64,000 bases of DNA from Argentina anserina (Eukaryota > Streptophyta > Magnoliopsida > Rosales > Rosaceae): positions 62,001 to 126,000 of the forward strand of contig NW_026089473.1 in the NCBI RefSeq assembly GCF_933775445.1. The letters are read 5' to 3'. Positions within the stretch are counted from its first letter, which is position 1; each line of letters opens with the position of its first letter. Shown here in pieces: positions 26,538 to 39,900 of this stretch. Position numbers and translations under genes: made by a program. The notes beneath the pieces are model-generated. The model was given only the letters and a program-made list of their open reading frames with translations. It was not told the origin of the DNA and did not search any database.

Positions 26538-29500
26538 TTGAATTTGAGAGTTTTGCAAGTGTGGGAGTGTGTTTCTTTCAAACTGAGTATCTTTACATCG
26601 TTTGCGTATCTTTACTATTCCAATTGTGTATCTTTTCATTTCTCGTTTGAGTATCTTTCTGTAAGGCTTCTGATGCGAGTTTCTATTGAATTTGAGAGTT
26701 TTCCAAGTGTGGGAGTGTGTTTCTTTCAAACTGAGTATCTTTACATCGTTTGCGTATCTTTACTATTCCAATTGTGTATCTTTACATCGTTTGCGTATCT
26801 TTACTATTCCAATTGTGTATCTTTTCATTTCTCGTTTGAGTATCTTTCTGTAAGGCTTTCGGATGAGAGTTTCTATTGAATTTGAGAGTTTTGCAAGTGT
26901 GGGAGTGTGTTTCTTTCAAACTGAGTATCTTTACATCGTTTGCGTATCTTTTCTATTCCAATTGTGTATCTTTTCATTTCTCGTTTGAGTATCTTTCTGT
27001 AAGCCTTCTGATGCGAGTTTCTATTGTATTTGAGAGTTTTGCAAGTGTGGGAGTGTGTTTCATTCAAACTGTGTATCTTTACAACGTTTGCGTATCTTTA
27101 CTATTCTAATTGTGTATCTTTTCATTTCTCGTTTGAGTATCTTTCCATAAGGCTTTCCGATGCGAGTTTCTATTGTATTTGATAGTTTTCCAAGTGTGGG
27201 AGTGTGTTTCTTTTAAACTGAGTATCTTTACATCGTTTGCGTATCTTTACTATTCTAATTGTGTATCTTTTCATTTCTCGTTTGAGTATCTTTCTATAAC
27301 GCTTTCGGATGCGAGTTTCTATTGTATTTGAGAGTTTTCCAAGTGTGGGAGTGTGTTTCTTTCAAACTGAGTATCTTTACATCGTTTGCGTATCTTTACT
27401 ATTCCAATTGTGTATCTTTACATCTATTCCGTATCTTTACTATTCCAATTGTGTATCTTTTCATTTCTCGTTTGAGTATCTTTCTGTAAGGCTTTCGGAT
27501 GCGAGTTTCTATTGAATTTAAGAGTTTTGCAAGTGTGGGAGTGTGTTTCTTTCAAACTGAGTATCTTTACATCGTTTGCGTATCTTCACTATTCCAATTG
27601 TGTATCTTTACATCGTTTGCGTATCTTTACTATTCCAATTGTGTATCTTTTCATTTCTCGTTTGAGTATCTTTCTGTAAGGCTTCTGATGCGAGTTTCTA
27701 TTGTATTTGAGAGTTTTCCAAGTGTGGGAGTGTGTTTCTTTCAAACTGAGTATCTTTACATCGTTTGCGTATCTTTACTATTCTAATTGTGTATCTTTTC
27801 ATTTCTCGTTTGAGTATCTTTCTATAAGGCTTTCGGATGCGAGTTTCTATTGTATTTGAGAGTTTACCAAGTGTGGGAGTGTGTTTCTTTCAAACTGAGT
27901 ATCTTTACATCGTTTGCGTATCTTTACTATTCCAATTGTGTATCTTTACATCGTTTACGTATCTTTACTATTCCAATTGTGTATCTTTTCATTTCTCGTT
28001 TGAGTATCTTTCTGTAAGGCTTTCGGATGCGAGTTTCTATTGTATTTGAGAGTTTTCTAAGTGTGGGAGTGTGTTTCTTTCAAATTGAGTATCTTTACAT
28101 CGTTTGCGTATCTTTACTATTCCAATTGTGTATCTTTACATCGTTTACGTATCTTTACTATTCCAATTGTGTATCTTTTCATTTCTCGTTTGAGTATCTT
28201 TCTGTAAGGCTTTCGGATGCGAGTTTCTATTGAATTTGAGAGTTTTGCAAGTGTGGGAGTTTGTTTCTTTCAAACTGAGTATCTTTACATTGTTTGCGTA
28301 TCTTTACTATTCCAATTGTGTATCTTTACATCGTTTGCGTATCTTTACTATTCCAATTGTGTATCTTTTCATTTCTCGTTTGAGTATCTTTCTGTAAGGC
28401 TTCTGATGCGAGTTTCTATTGTATTTGAGAGTTTTCCAAGTGTGGGAGTGTGTTTCTTTCAAACTGAGTATCTTTACATCGTTTGCGTATCTTTACTATT
28501 CCAATTGTGTATCTTTACATCGTTTGCGTATCTTTACTATTCCAATTGTGTATCTTTTCATTTCTCGTTTGAGTATCTTTCTGTAAGGCTTCTGATGCGA
28601 GTTTCTATTGTATTTGAGAGTTTTCCAAGTGTGGGAGTGTGTTTCTTTCAAACTGAGTATCTTTACATCGTTTGCGTATCTTTACTATTCCAATTGTGTA
28701 TCTTTACATCGTTTGCGTATCTTTACTATTCTAATTGTGTATCTTTTCATTTCTCGTTTGAGTATCTTTCTGTAAGGCTTTCGGATGCGAGTTTCTATTG
28801 AATTTGAGAGTTTTGCAAGTGTGGGAGTGTGTTTCTTTCAAACTGAGTATCTTTACATCGTTTGCGTATCTTTACTATTCCAATTGTGTATCTTTTCATT
28901 TCTCGTTTGAGTATCTTTCTGTAAGGCTTCTGATGCGAGTTTCTATTGTATTTGAGAGTTTTCCAAGTGTGGGAGTGTGTTTCTTTCAAACTGAGTATCT
29001 TCACATCGTTTGCGTATCTTTACTATTCCAATTGTGTATCTTCACATCGTTTGCGTATCTTTACTATTCCAATTGTGTATCTTTTCATTTCTCGTTTGAG
29101 TATCTTTCTGTAAGGCTTCTGATGCGAGTTTCTATTGAATTTGAGAGTTTTGCAAGTGTGGGAGTGTGTTTCTTTCAAACTGAGTATCTTTACATCGTTT
29201 GCGTATCTTTACTATTCCAATTGTGTATCTTTACATCGTTTGCGTATCTTTACTATTCTAATTGTGTATCTTTTCATTTCTCGTTTGAGTATCTTTCTGT
29301 AAGGCTTTCGGATGCGAGTTTCTATTGTATTTGAGAGTTTTCCAAGTGTGGGAGTGTGTTTCTTTCAAACTGAGTATCTTTACATCGTTTGCGTATCTTT
29401 ACTATTCCAATTGTGTATCTTTACATCGTTTGCGTATCTTTACTATTCCAATTGTGTATCTTTTCATTTCTCGTTTGAGTATCTTTCTGTAAGGCTTCAG

Positions 29501-32500
29501 ATGCGAGTTTCTATTGTATTTGAGAGTTCTGCAAGTGTGGGAGTGTGTTTCTTTCAAACTGAGTATCTTTACATCGTTTGCGTATCTTTACTATTCCAAT
29601 TGTGTATCTTTACATCGTTTACGTATCTTTACTATTCCAATTGTGTATCTTTTCATTTCTCGTTTGAGTATCTTTCTGTAAGGCTTTCGGATGCGAGTTT
29701 CTATTGAATTTGAGAGTTTTGCAAGTGTGGGAGTTTGTTTCTTTCAAACTGAGTATCTTTACATTGTTTGCGTATCTTTACTATTCCAATTGTGTATCTT
29801 TACATCGTTTGCGTATCTTTACTATTCCAATTGTGTATCTTTTCATTTCTCGTTTGAGTATCTTTCTGTAAGGCTTCTGATGCGAGTTTCTATTGTATTT
29901 GAGAGTTTTCCAAGTGTGGGAGTGTGTTTCTTTCAAACTGAGTATCTTTACATCGTTTGCGTATCTTTACTATTCCAATTGTGTATCTTTACATCGTTTG
30001 CGTATCTTTACTATTCCAATTGTGTATCTTTTCATTTCTCGTTTGAGTATCTTTCTGTAAGGCTTCTGATGCGAGTTTCTATTGTATTTGAGAGTTTTCC
30101 AAGTGTGGGAGTGTGTTTCTTTCAAACTGAGTATCTTTACATCGTTTGCGTATCTTTACTATTCCAATTGTGTATCTTTACATCGTTTGCGTATCTTTAC
30201 TATTCTAATTGTGTATCTTTTCATTTCTCGTTTGAGTATCTTTCTGTAAGGCTTTCGGATGCGAGTTTCTATTGAATTTGAGAGTTTTGCAAGTGTGGGA
30301 GTGTGTTTCTTTCAAACTGAGTATCTTTACATCGTTTGCGTATCTTTACTATTCCAATTGTGTATCTTTTCATTTCTCGTTTGAGTATCTTTCTGTAAGG
30401 CTTCTGATGCGAGTTTCTATTGTATTTGAGAGTTTTCCAAGTGTGGGAGTGTGTTTCTTTCAAACTGAGTATCTTCACATCGTTTGCGTATCTTTACTAT
30501 TCCAATTGTGTATCTTCACATCGTTTGCGTATCTTTACTATTCCAATTGTGTATCTTTTCATTTCTCGTTTGAGTATCTTTCTGTAAGGCTTCTGATGCG
30601 AGTTTCTATTGAATTTGAGAGTTTTGCAAGTGTGGGAGTGTGTTTCTTTCAAACTGAGTATCTTTACATCGTTTGCGTATCTTTACTATTCCAATTGTGT
30701 ATCTTTACATCGTTTGCGTATCTTTACTATTCTAATTGTGTATCTTTTCATTTCTCGTTTGAGTATCTTTCTGTAAGGCTTTCGGATGCGAGTTTCTATT
30801 GTATTTGAGAGTTTTCCAAGTGTGGGAGTGTGTTTCTTTCAAACTGAGTATCTTTACATCGTTTGCGTATCTTTACTATTCCAATTGTGTATCTTTACAT
30901 CGTTTGCGTATCTTTACTATTCCAATTGTGTATCTTTTCATTTCTCGTTTGAGTATCTTTCTGTAAGGCTTCAGATGCGAGTTTCTATTGTATTTGAGAG
31001 TTCTGCAAGTGTGGGAGTGTGTTTCTTTCAAACTGAGTATCTTTACATCGTTTGCGTATCTTTACTATTCCAATTGTGTATCTTTACATCGTTTGCGTAT
31101 CTTTACTATTCCAATTGTGTATCTTTTCATTTCTCGTTTGAGTATCTTTCTGTAAGGCTTCTGATGCGAGTTTCTATTGAATTTGAGAGTTTTGCAAGTG
31201 TGGGAGTGTGTTTCTTTCAAACTGAGTATCTTTACATCGTTTGCGTATCTTTACTATTCCAATTGTGTATCTTTTCATTTCTCGTTTGAGTATCTTTCTG
31301 TAAGGCTTCTGATGCGAGTTTCTATTGAATTTGAGAGTTTTCCAAGTGTGGGAGTGTGTTTCTTTCAAACTGAGTATCTTTACATCGTTTGCGTATCTTT
31401 ACTATTCCAATTGTGTATCTTTACATCGTTTGCGTATCTTTACTATTCTAATTGTGTATCTTTTCATTTCTCGTTTGAGTATCTTTCTGTAAGGCTTCTG
31501 ATGCGAGTTTCTATTGAATTTGAGAGTTTTGCAAGTGTGGGAGTGTGTTTCTTTCAAACTGAGTATCTTTACATCGTTTGCGTATCTTTACTATTCCAAT
31601 TGTGTATCTTTTCATTTCTCGTTTGAGTATCTTTCTGTAAGGCTTCTGATGCGAGTTTCTATTGTATTTGAGAGTTTTCCAAGTGTGGGAGTGTGTTTCT
31701 TTCAAACTGAGTATCTTCACATCGTTTGCGTATCTTTACTATTCCAATTGTGTATCTTCACATCGTTTGCGTATCTTTACTATTCCAATTGTGTATCTTT
31801 TCATTTCTCGTTTGAGTATCTTTCTGTAAGGCTTCTGATGCGAGTTTCTATTGAATTTGAGAGTTTTGCAAGTGTGGGAGTGTGTTTCTTTCAAACTGAG
31901 TATCTTTACATCGTTTGCGTATCTTTACTATTCCAATTGTGTATCTTTACATCGTTTGCGTATCTTTACTATTCTAATTGTGTATCTTTTCATTTCTCGT
32001 TTGAGTATCTTTCTGTAAGGCTTTCGGATGCGAGTTTCTATTGTATTTGAGAGTTTTCCAAGTGTGGGAGTGTGTTTCTTTCAAACTGAGTATCTTTACA
32101 TCGTTTGCGTATCTTTACTATTCCAATTGTGTATCTTTACATCGTTTGCGTATCTTTACTATTCCAATTGTGTATCTTTTCATTTCTCGTTTGAGTATCT
32201 TTCTGTAAGGCTTCAGATGCGAGTTTCTATTGTATTTGAGAGTTCTGCAAGTGTGGGAGTGTGTTTCTTTCAAACTGAGTATCTTTACATCGTTTGCGTA
32301 TCTTTACTATTCCAATTGTGTATCTTTACATCGTTTGCGTATCTTTACTATTCCAATTGTGTATCTTTTCATTTCTCGTTTGAGTATCTTTCTGTAAGGC
32401 TTCTGATGCGAGTTTCTATTGAATTTGAGAGTTTTGCAAGTGTGGGAGTGTGTTTCTTTCAAACTGAGTATCTTTACATCGTTTGCGTATCTTTACTATT

Positions 32501-33930
32501 CCAATTGTGTATCTTTTCATTTCTCGTTTGAGTATCTTTCTGTAAGGCTTCTGATGCGAGTTTCTATTGAATTTGAGAGTTTTCCAAGTGTGGGAGTGTG
32601 TTTCTTTCAAACTGAGTATCTTTACATCGTTTGCGTATCTTTACTATTCCAATTGTGTATCTTTACATCGTTTGCGTATCTTTACTATTCCAATTGTGTA
32701 TCTTTTCATTTCTCGTTTGAGTATCTTTCTGTAAGGCTTTCGGATGCGAGTTTCTATTGAATTTGAGAGTTTTGCAAGTGTGGGAGTGTGTTTCTTTCAA
32801 ACTGAGTATCTTTACATCGTTTGCGTATCTTTTCTATTCCAATTGTGTATCTTTTCATTTCTCGTTTGAGTATCTTTCTGTAAGCCTTCTGATGCGAGTT
32901 TCTATTGTATTTGAGAGTTTTGCAAGTGTGGGAGTGTGTTTCATTCAAACTGAGTATCTTTACAACGTTTGCGTATCTTTACTATTCTAATTGTGTATCT
33001 TTTCATTTCTCGTTTGAGTATCTTTCCATAAGGCTTTCGGATGCGAATTTCTATTGTATTTGATAGTTTTCCAAGTGTGGGAGTGTGTTTCTTTTAAACT
33101 GAGTATCTTTACATCGTTTGCGTATCTTTACTATTCTAATTGTGTATCTTTTCATTTCTCGTTTGAGTATCTTTCTATAACGCTTTCGGATGCGAGTTTC
33201 TATTGTATTTGAGAGTTTTCCAAGTGTGGGAGTGTGTTTCTTTCAAACTGAGTATCTTTACATCGTTTGCGTATCTTTACTATTCCAATTGTGTATCTTT
33301 ACATCTATTCCGTATCTTTACTATTCCAATTGTGTATCTTTTCATTTCTCGTTTGAGTATCTTTCTGTAAGGCTTTCGGATGCGAGTTTCTATTGAATTT
33401 AAGAGTTTTGCAAGTGTGGGAGTGTGTTTCTTTCAAACTGAGTATCTTTACATCGTTTGCGTATCTTCACTATTCCAATTGTGTATCTTTACATCGTTTG
33501 CGTATCTTTACTATTCCAATTGTGTATCTTTTCATTTCTCGTTTGAGTATCTTTCTGTAAGGCTTCTGATGCGAGTTTCTATTGTATTTGAGAGTTTTCC
33601 AAGTGTGGGAGTGTGTTTCTTTCAAACTGAGTATCTTTACATCGTTTGCGTATCTTTACTATTCTAATTGTGTATCTTTTCATTTCTCGTTTGAGTATCT
33701 TTCTATAAGGCTTTCGGATGCGAGTTTCTATTGTATTTGAGAGTTTACCAAGTGTGGGAGTGTGTTTCTTTCAAACTGAGTATCTTTACATCGTTTGCGT
33801 ATCTTTACTATTCCAATTGTGTATCTTTACATCGTTTACGTATCTTTACTATTCCAATTGTGTATCTTTTCATTTCTCGTTTGAGTATCTTTCTGTAAGG
33901 CTTTCGGATGCGAGTTTCTATTGTATTTGA
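26538..33930 (+). repeat. Higher-order duplication, offset 5881 bp, enclosing 1242/1474-bp repeats
   Basis: The block 26538-28049 recurs at 32419-33930, offset 5881 bp, with the same rare variants (TTTACAACG, CATCTATTCCG, GAGTTTACC). Between the copies lie shorter duplications: 28798-29707 recurs with an offset of 1474 bp and 30272-31289 with 1242 bp. This is the clearest place in the array where duplications are nested. Confidence 0.75.
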
Positions 33931-33934
33931 GAGT

Positions 33935-36900
33935 TTTCTAAGTGTGGGAGTGTGTTTCTTTCAAACTGAGTATCTTTACATCGTTTGCGTATCTTTACTA
34001 TTCTAATTGTGTATCTTTTCATTTCTCGTTTGAGTATCTTTCTATAAGGCTTTCGGATGCGAGTTTCTATTGTATTTGAGAGTTTACCAAGTGTGGGAGT
34101 GTGTTTCTTTCAAACTGAGTATCTTTACATCGTTTGCGTATCTTTACTATTCCAATTGTGTATCTTTACATCGTTTACGTATCTTTACTATTCCAATTGT
34201 GTATCTTTTCATTTCTCGTTTGAGTATCTTTCTGTAAGGCTTTCGGATGCGAGTTTCTATTGAATTTAAGAGTTTTGCAAGTGTGGGAGTGTGTTTCTTT
34301 CAAACTGAGTATCTTTACATCGTTTGCGTATCTTTACTATTCCAATTGTGTATCTTTTCATTTCTCGTTTGAGTATCTTTCTGTAAGGCTTCTGATGCGA
34401 GTTTCTATTGTATTTGAGAGTTTTCCAAGTGTGGGAGTGTGTTTCTTTCAAACTGAGTATCTTTACATCGTTTGCGTATCTTTACTATTCCAACTGAGTA
34501 TCTTTACATCGTTTGCGTATCTTTACTATTCTAATTGTGTATCTTTTCATTTCTCGTTTGAGTATCTTTCTATAAGGCTTTCGGATGCGAGTTTCTATTG
34601 TATTTGAGAGTTTTCCAAGTGTGGGAGTGTGTTTCTTTCAAACTGAGTATCTTTACATCGTTTGCGTATCTTTACTATTCCAATTGTGTATCTTTACATC
34701 GTTTACGTATCTTTACTATTCCAATTGTGTATCTTTTCATTTCTCGTTTGAGTATCTTTCTGTAAGGCTTCTGATGCGAGTTTCTATTGTATTTGAGAGT
34801 TTTCCAAGTGTGGGAGTGTGTTTCTTTCAAACTGAGTATCTTTACATCGTTTGCGTATCTTTACTATTCCAATTGTGTATCTTTACATCGTTTGCGTATC
34901 TTTACTATTCCAATTGTGTATCTTTTCATTTCTCGTTTGAGTATCTTTCTGTAAGGCTTTCGGATGCGAGTTTCTATTGTATTTGAGAGTTTTCTAAGTG
35001 TGGGAGTGTGTTTCTTTCAAACTGAGTATCTTTACATCGTTTGCGTATCTTTACTATTCTAATTGTGTATCTTTTCATTTCTCGTTTGAGTATCTTTCTA
35101 TAAGGCTTTCGGATGCGAGTTTCTATTGTATTTGAGAGTTTACCAAGTGTGGGAGTGTGTTTCTTTCAAACTGAGTATCTTTACATCGTTTGCGTATCTT
35201 TACTATTCCAATTGTGTATCTTTACATCGTTTACGTATCTTTACTATTCCAATTGTGTATCTTTTCATTTCTCGTTTGAGTATCTTTCTGTAAGGCTTTC
35301 GGATGCGAGTTTCTATTGAATTTAAGAGTTTTGCAAGTGTGGGAGTGTGTTTCTTTCAAACTGAGTATCTTTACATCGTTTGCGTATCTTTACTATTCCA
35401 ATTGTGTATCTTTTCATTTCTCGTTTGAGTATCTTTCTGTAAGGCTTCTGATGCGAGTTTCTATTGTATTTGAGAGTTTTCCAAGTGTGGGAGTGTGTTT
35501 CTTTCAAACTGAGTATCTTTACATCGTTTGCGTATCTTTACTATTCCAATTGTGTATCTTCACATCGTTTGCGTATCTTTACTATTCTAATTGTGTATCT
35601 TTTCATTTCTCGTTTGAGTATCTTTCTATAAGGCTTTCGGATGCGAGTTTCTATTGTATTTGAGAGTTTTCCAAGTGTGGGAGTGTGTTTCTTTCAAACT
35701 GAGTATCTTTACATCGTTTGCGTATCTTTACTATTCCAATTGTGTATCTTTACATCGTTTACGTATCTTTACTATTCCAATTGTGTATCTTTTCATTTCT
35801 CGTTTGAGTATCTTTCTGTAAGGCTTCTGATGCGAGTTTCTATTGTATTTGAGAGTTTCCCAAGTGTGGGAGTGTGTTTCTTTCAAACTGAGTATCTTTA
35901 CATCGTTTGCGTATCTTTTCTATTCCAATTGTGTATCTTCACATCGTTTGCGTATCTTTACTATTCTAATTGTGTATCTTTTCATTTCTCGTTTGAGTAT
36001 CTTTCTATAAGGCTTTCGGATGCGAGTTTCTATTGTATTTGAGAGTTTTCCAAGTGTGGGAGTGTGTTTCTTTCAAACTGAGTATCTTTACATCGTTTGC
36101 GTATCTTTACTATTCCAATTGTGTATCTTTACATCGTTTACGTATCTTTACTATTCCAATTGTGTATCTTTTCATTTCTCGTTTGAGTATCTTTCTGTAA
36201 GGCTTCTGATGCGAGTTTCTATTGTATTTGAGAGTTTCCCAAGTGTGGGAGTGTGTTTCTTTCAAACTGAGTATCTTTACATCGTTTGCGTATCTTTTCT
36301 ATTCCAATTGTGTATCTTTTTATTTCTCGTTTGAGTATCTTTCTGTAAGGCTTCTGATGCGAGTTTCTATTGTATTTGAGAGTTTTCCAAGTGTGGGAGT
36401 GTGTTTCTTTCAAACTGAGTATCTTTACATCGTTTGCGTATCTTTACTATTCTAATTGTGTATCTTTTCATTTCTCGTTTGAGTATCTTTCTATAAGGCT
36501 TTCGGATGCGAGTTTCTATTGTATTTGAGAGTTTACCAAGTGTGGGAGTGTGTTTCTTTCAAACTGAGTATCTTTACATCGTTTGCGTATCTTTACTATT
36601 CCAATTGTGTATCTTTACATCGTTTACGTATCTTTACTATTCTAATTGTGTATCTTTTCATTTCTCGTTTGAGTATCTTTCTATAAGGCTTTCGGATGCG
36701 AGTTTCTATTGTATTTGAGAGTTTTCCAAGTGTGGGAGTGTGTTTCTTTCAAACTGAGTATCTTTACATCGTTTGCGTATCTTTACTATTCCAATTGTGT
36801 ATCTTTACATCGTTTACGTATCTTTACTATTCCAATTGTGTATCTTTTCATTTCTCGTTTGAGTATCTTTCTGTAAGGCTTCTGATGCGAGTTTCTATTG

Positions 36901-39900
36901 TATTTGAGAGTTTTCCAAGTGTGGGAGTGTGTTTCTTTCAAACTGAGTATCTTTACATCGTTTGCGTATCTTTACTATTCCAATTGTGTATCTTTACATC
37001 GTTTGCGTATCTTTACTATTCCAATTGTGTATCTTTTCATTTCTCGTTTGAGTATCTTTCTGTAAGGCTTTCGGATGCGAGTTTCTATTGTATTTGAGAG
37101 TTTTCTAAGTGTGGGAGTGTGTTTCTTTCAAACTGAGTATCTTTACATCGTTTGCGTATCTTTACTATTCTAATTGTGTATCTTTTCATTTCTCGTTTGA
37201 GTATCTTTCTATAAGGCTTTCGGATGCGAGTTTCTATTGTATTTGAGAGTTTACCAAGTGTGGGAGTGTGTTTCTTTCAAACTGAGTATCTTTACATCGT
37301 TTGCGTATCTTTACTATTCCAATTGTGTATCTTTACATCGTTTACGTATCTTTACTATTCCAATTGTGTATCTTTTCATTTCTCGTTTGAGTATCTTTCT
37401 GTAAGGCTTTCGGATGCGAGTTTCTATTGAATTTAAGAGTTTTGCAAGTGTGGGAGTGTGTTTCTTTCAAACTGAGTATCTTTACATCGTTTGCGTATCT
37501 TTACTATTCCAATTGTGTATCTTTTCATTTCTCGTTTGAGTATCTTTCTGTAAGGCTTCTGATGCGAGTTTCTATTGTATTTGAGAGTTTTCCAAGTGTG
37601 GGAGTGTGTTTCTTTCAAACTGAGTATCTTTACATCGTTTGCGTATCTTTACTATTCCAATTGTGTATCTTCACATCGTTTGCGTATCTTTACTATTCTA
37701 ATTGTGTATCTTTTCATTTCTCGTTTGAGTATCTTTCTATAAGGCTTTCGGATGCGAGTTTCTATTGTATTTGAGAGTTTTCCAAGTGTGGGAGTGTGTT
37801 TCTTTCAAACTGAGTATCTTTACATCGTTTGCGTATCTTTACTATTCCAATTGTGTATCTTTACATCGTTTACGTATCTTTACTATTCCAATTGTGTATC
37901 TTTTCATTTCTCGTTTGAGTATCTTTCTGTAAGGCTTCTGATGCGAGTTTCTATTGTATTTGAGAGTTTCCCAAGTGTGGGAGTGTGTTTCTTTCAAACT
38001 GAGTATCTTTACATCGTTTGCGTATCTTTTCTATTCCAATTGTGTATCTTTTTATTTCTCGTTTGAGTATCTTTCTGTAAGGCTTCTGATGCGAGTTTCT
38101 ATTGTATTTGAGAGTTTTCCAAGTGTGGGAGTGTGTTTCTTTCAAACTGAGTATCTTTACATCGTTTGCGTATCTTTACTATTCTAATTGTGTATCTTTT
38201 CATTTCTCGTTTGAGTATCTTTCTATAAGGCTTTCGGATGCGAGTTTCTATTGTATTTGAGAGTTTACCAAGTGTGGGAGTGTGTTTCTTTCAAACTGAG
38301 TATCTTTACATCGTTTGCGTATCTTTACTATTCCAATTGTGTATCTTTACATCGTTTACGTATCTTTACTATTCCAATTGTGTATCTTTTCATTTCTCGT
38401 TTGAGTATCTTTCTGTAAGGCTTTCGGATGCGAGTTTCTATTGAATTTAAGAGTTTTGCAAGTGTGGGAGTCTGTTTCTTTCAAACTGAGTATCTTTACA
38501 TCGTTTGCGTATCTTTACTATTCCAATTGTGTATCTTTACATCGTTTGCGTATCTTTACTATTCCAATTGTGTATATTTTCATTTCTCGTTTGAGTATCT
38601 TTCTGTAAGGCTTCTGATGCGAGTTTCTATTGTATTTGAGAGTTTTCCAAGTGTGGGAGTGTGTTTCTTTCAAACTGAGTATCTTTACATCGTTTGCGTA
38701 TCTTTACTATTCCAATTGTGTATCTTTACATCGTTTGCGTATCTTTACTATTCTAATTGTGTATCTTTTCATTTCTCGTTTGAGTATCTTTCTATAAGGC
38801 TTTCGGATGCGAGTTTCTATTGTATTTGAGAGTTTTCCAAGTGTGGGAGTGTGTTTCTTTCAAACTGAGTATCTTTACATCGTTTGCGTATCTTTACTAT
38901 TCCAATTGTGTATCTTTACATCGTTTGCGTATCTTTACTATTCTAATTGTGTATCTTTTCATTTCTCGTTTGAGTATCTTTCTATAAGGCTTTCGGATGC
39001 GAGTTTCTATTGAATTTAAGAGTTTTGCAAGTGTGGGAGTGTGTTTCTTTCAAACTGAGTATCTTTACATCGTTTGCGTATCTTTACTATTCCAATTGTG
39101 TATCTTTTCATTTCTCGTTTGAGTATCTTTCTGTAAGGCTTCTGATGCGAGTTTCTATTGTATTTGAGAGTTTTCCAAGTGTGGGAGTGTGTTTCTTTCA
39201 AACTGAGTATCTTTACATCGTTTGCGTATCTTTACTATTCCAATTCTGTATCTTTTCATTTCTCGTTTGAGTATCTTTCTGTAAGGCTTCTGATGCGAGT
39301 TTCTATTGTATTTGAGAGTTTTGCAAGTGTGGGAGTGTGTTTCTTTCAAACTGAGTATCTTTACATCGTTTGCGTATCTTTACTATTCCAATTGTGTATC
39401 TTTACATCGTTTCCGTATCTTTACTATTCCAATTGTGTATCTTTACATCGTTTCCGTATCTTTACTATTCCAATTGTGTATCTTTTCATTTCACGTTTGA
39501 GTATCTTTCTGTAAGGCTTTCTGATGCGAGTTTCTATTGAATTTGAGAGTTTTGCAAGTGTGGGAGTGTGTTTCTTTCAAACTGAGTATCTTTACATAGT
39601 TTGCGTATCTTTACTATTCCAATTGTGTATCTTTACATCGTTTGCGTATCTTTACTATTCCAATTGTGTATCTTTTCATTTCTCGTTTGAGTATCTTTCT
39701 GTAAGGCTTCTGATGCGAGTTTCTATTCTATTTGAGAGTTTTGCAAGTGTGGGAATGTGTTTCTTTCAAACTGAGTATCTTTACATCGTTTGCGTATCTT
39801 TACTATTCCAATTGTGTATCTTTACATCGTTTGCGTATCTTTACTATTCCAATTGTGTATCTTTTCATTTCTCGTTTGAGTATCTTTCTGTAAGGCTTTC

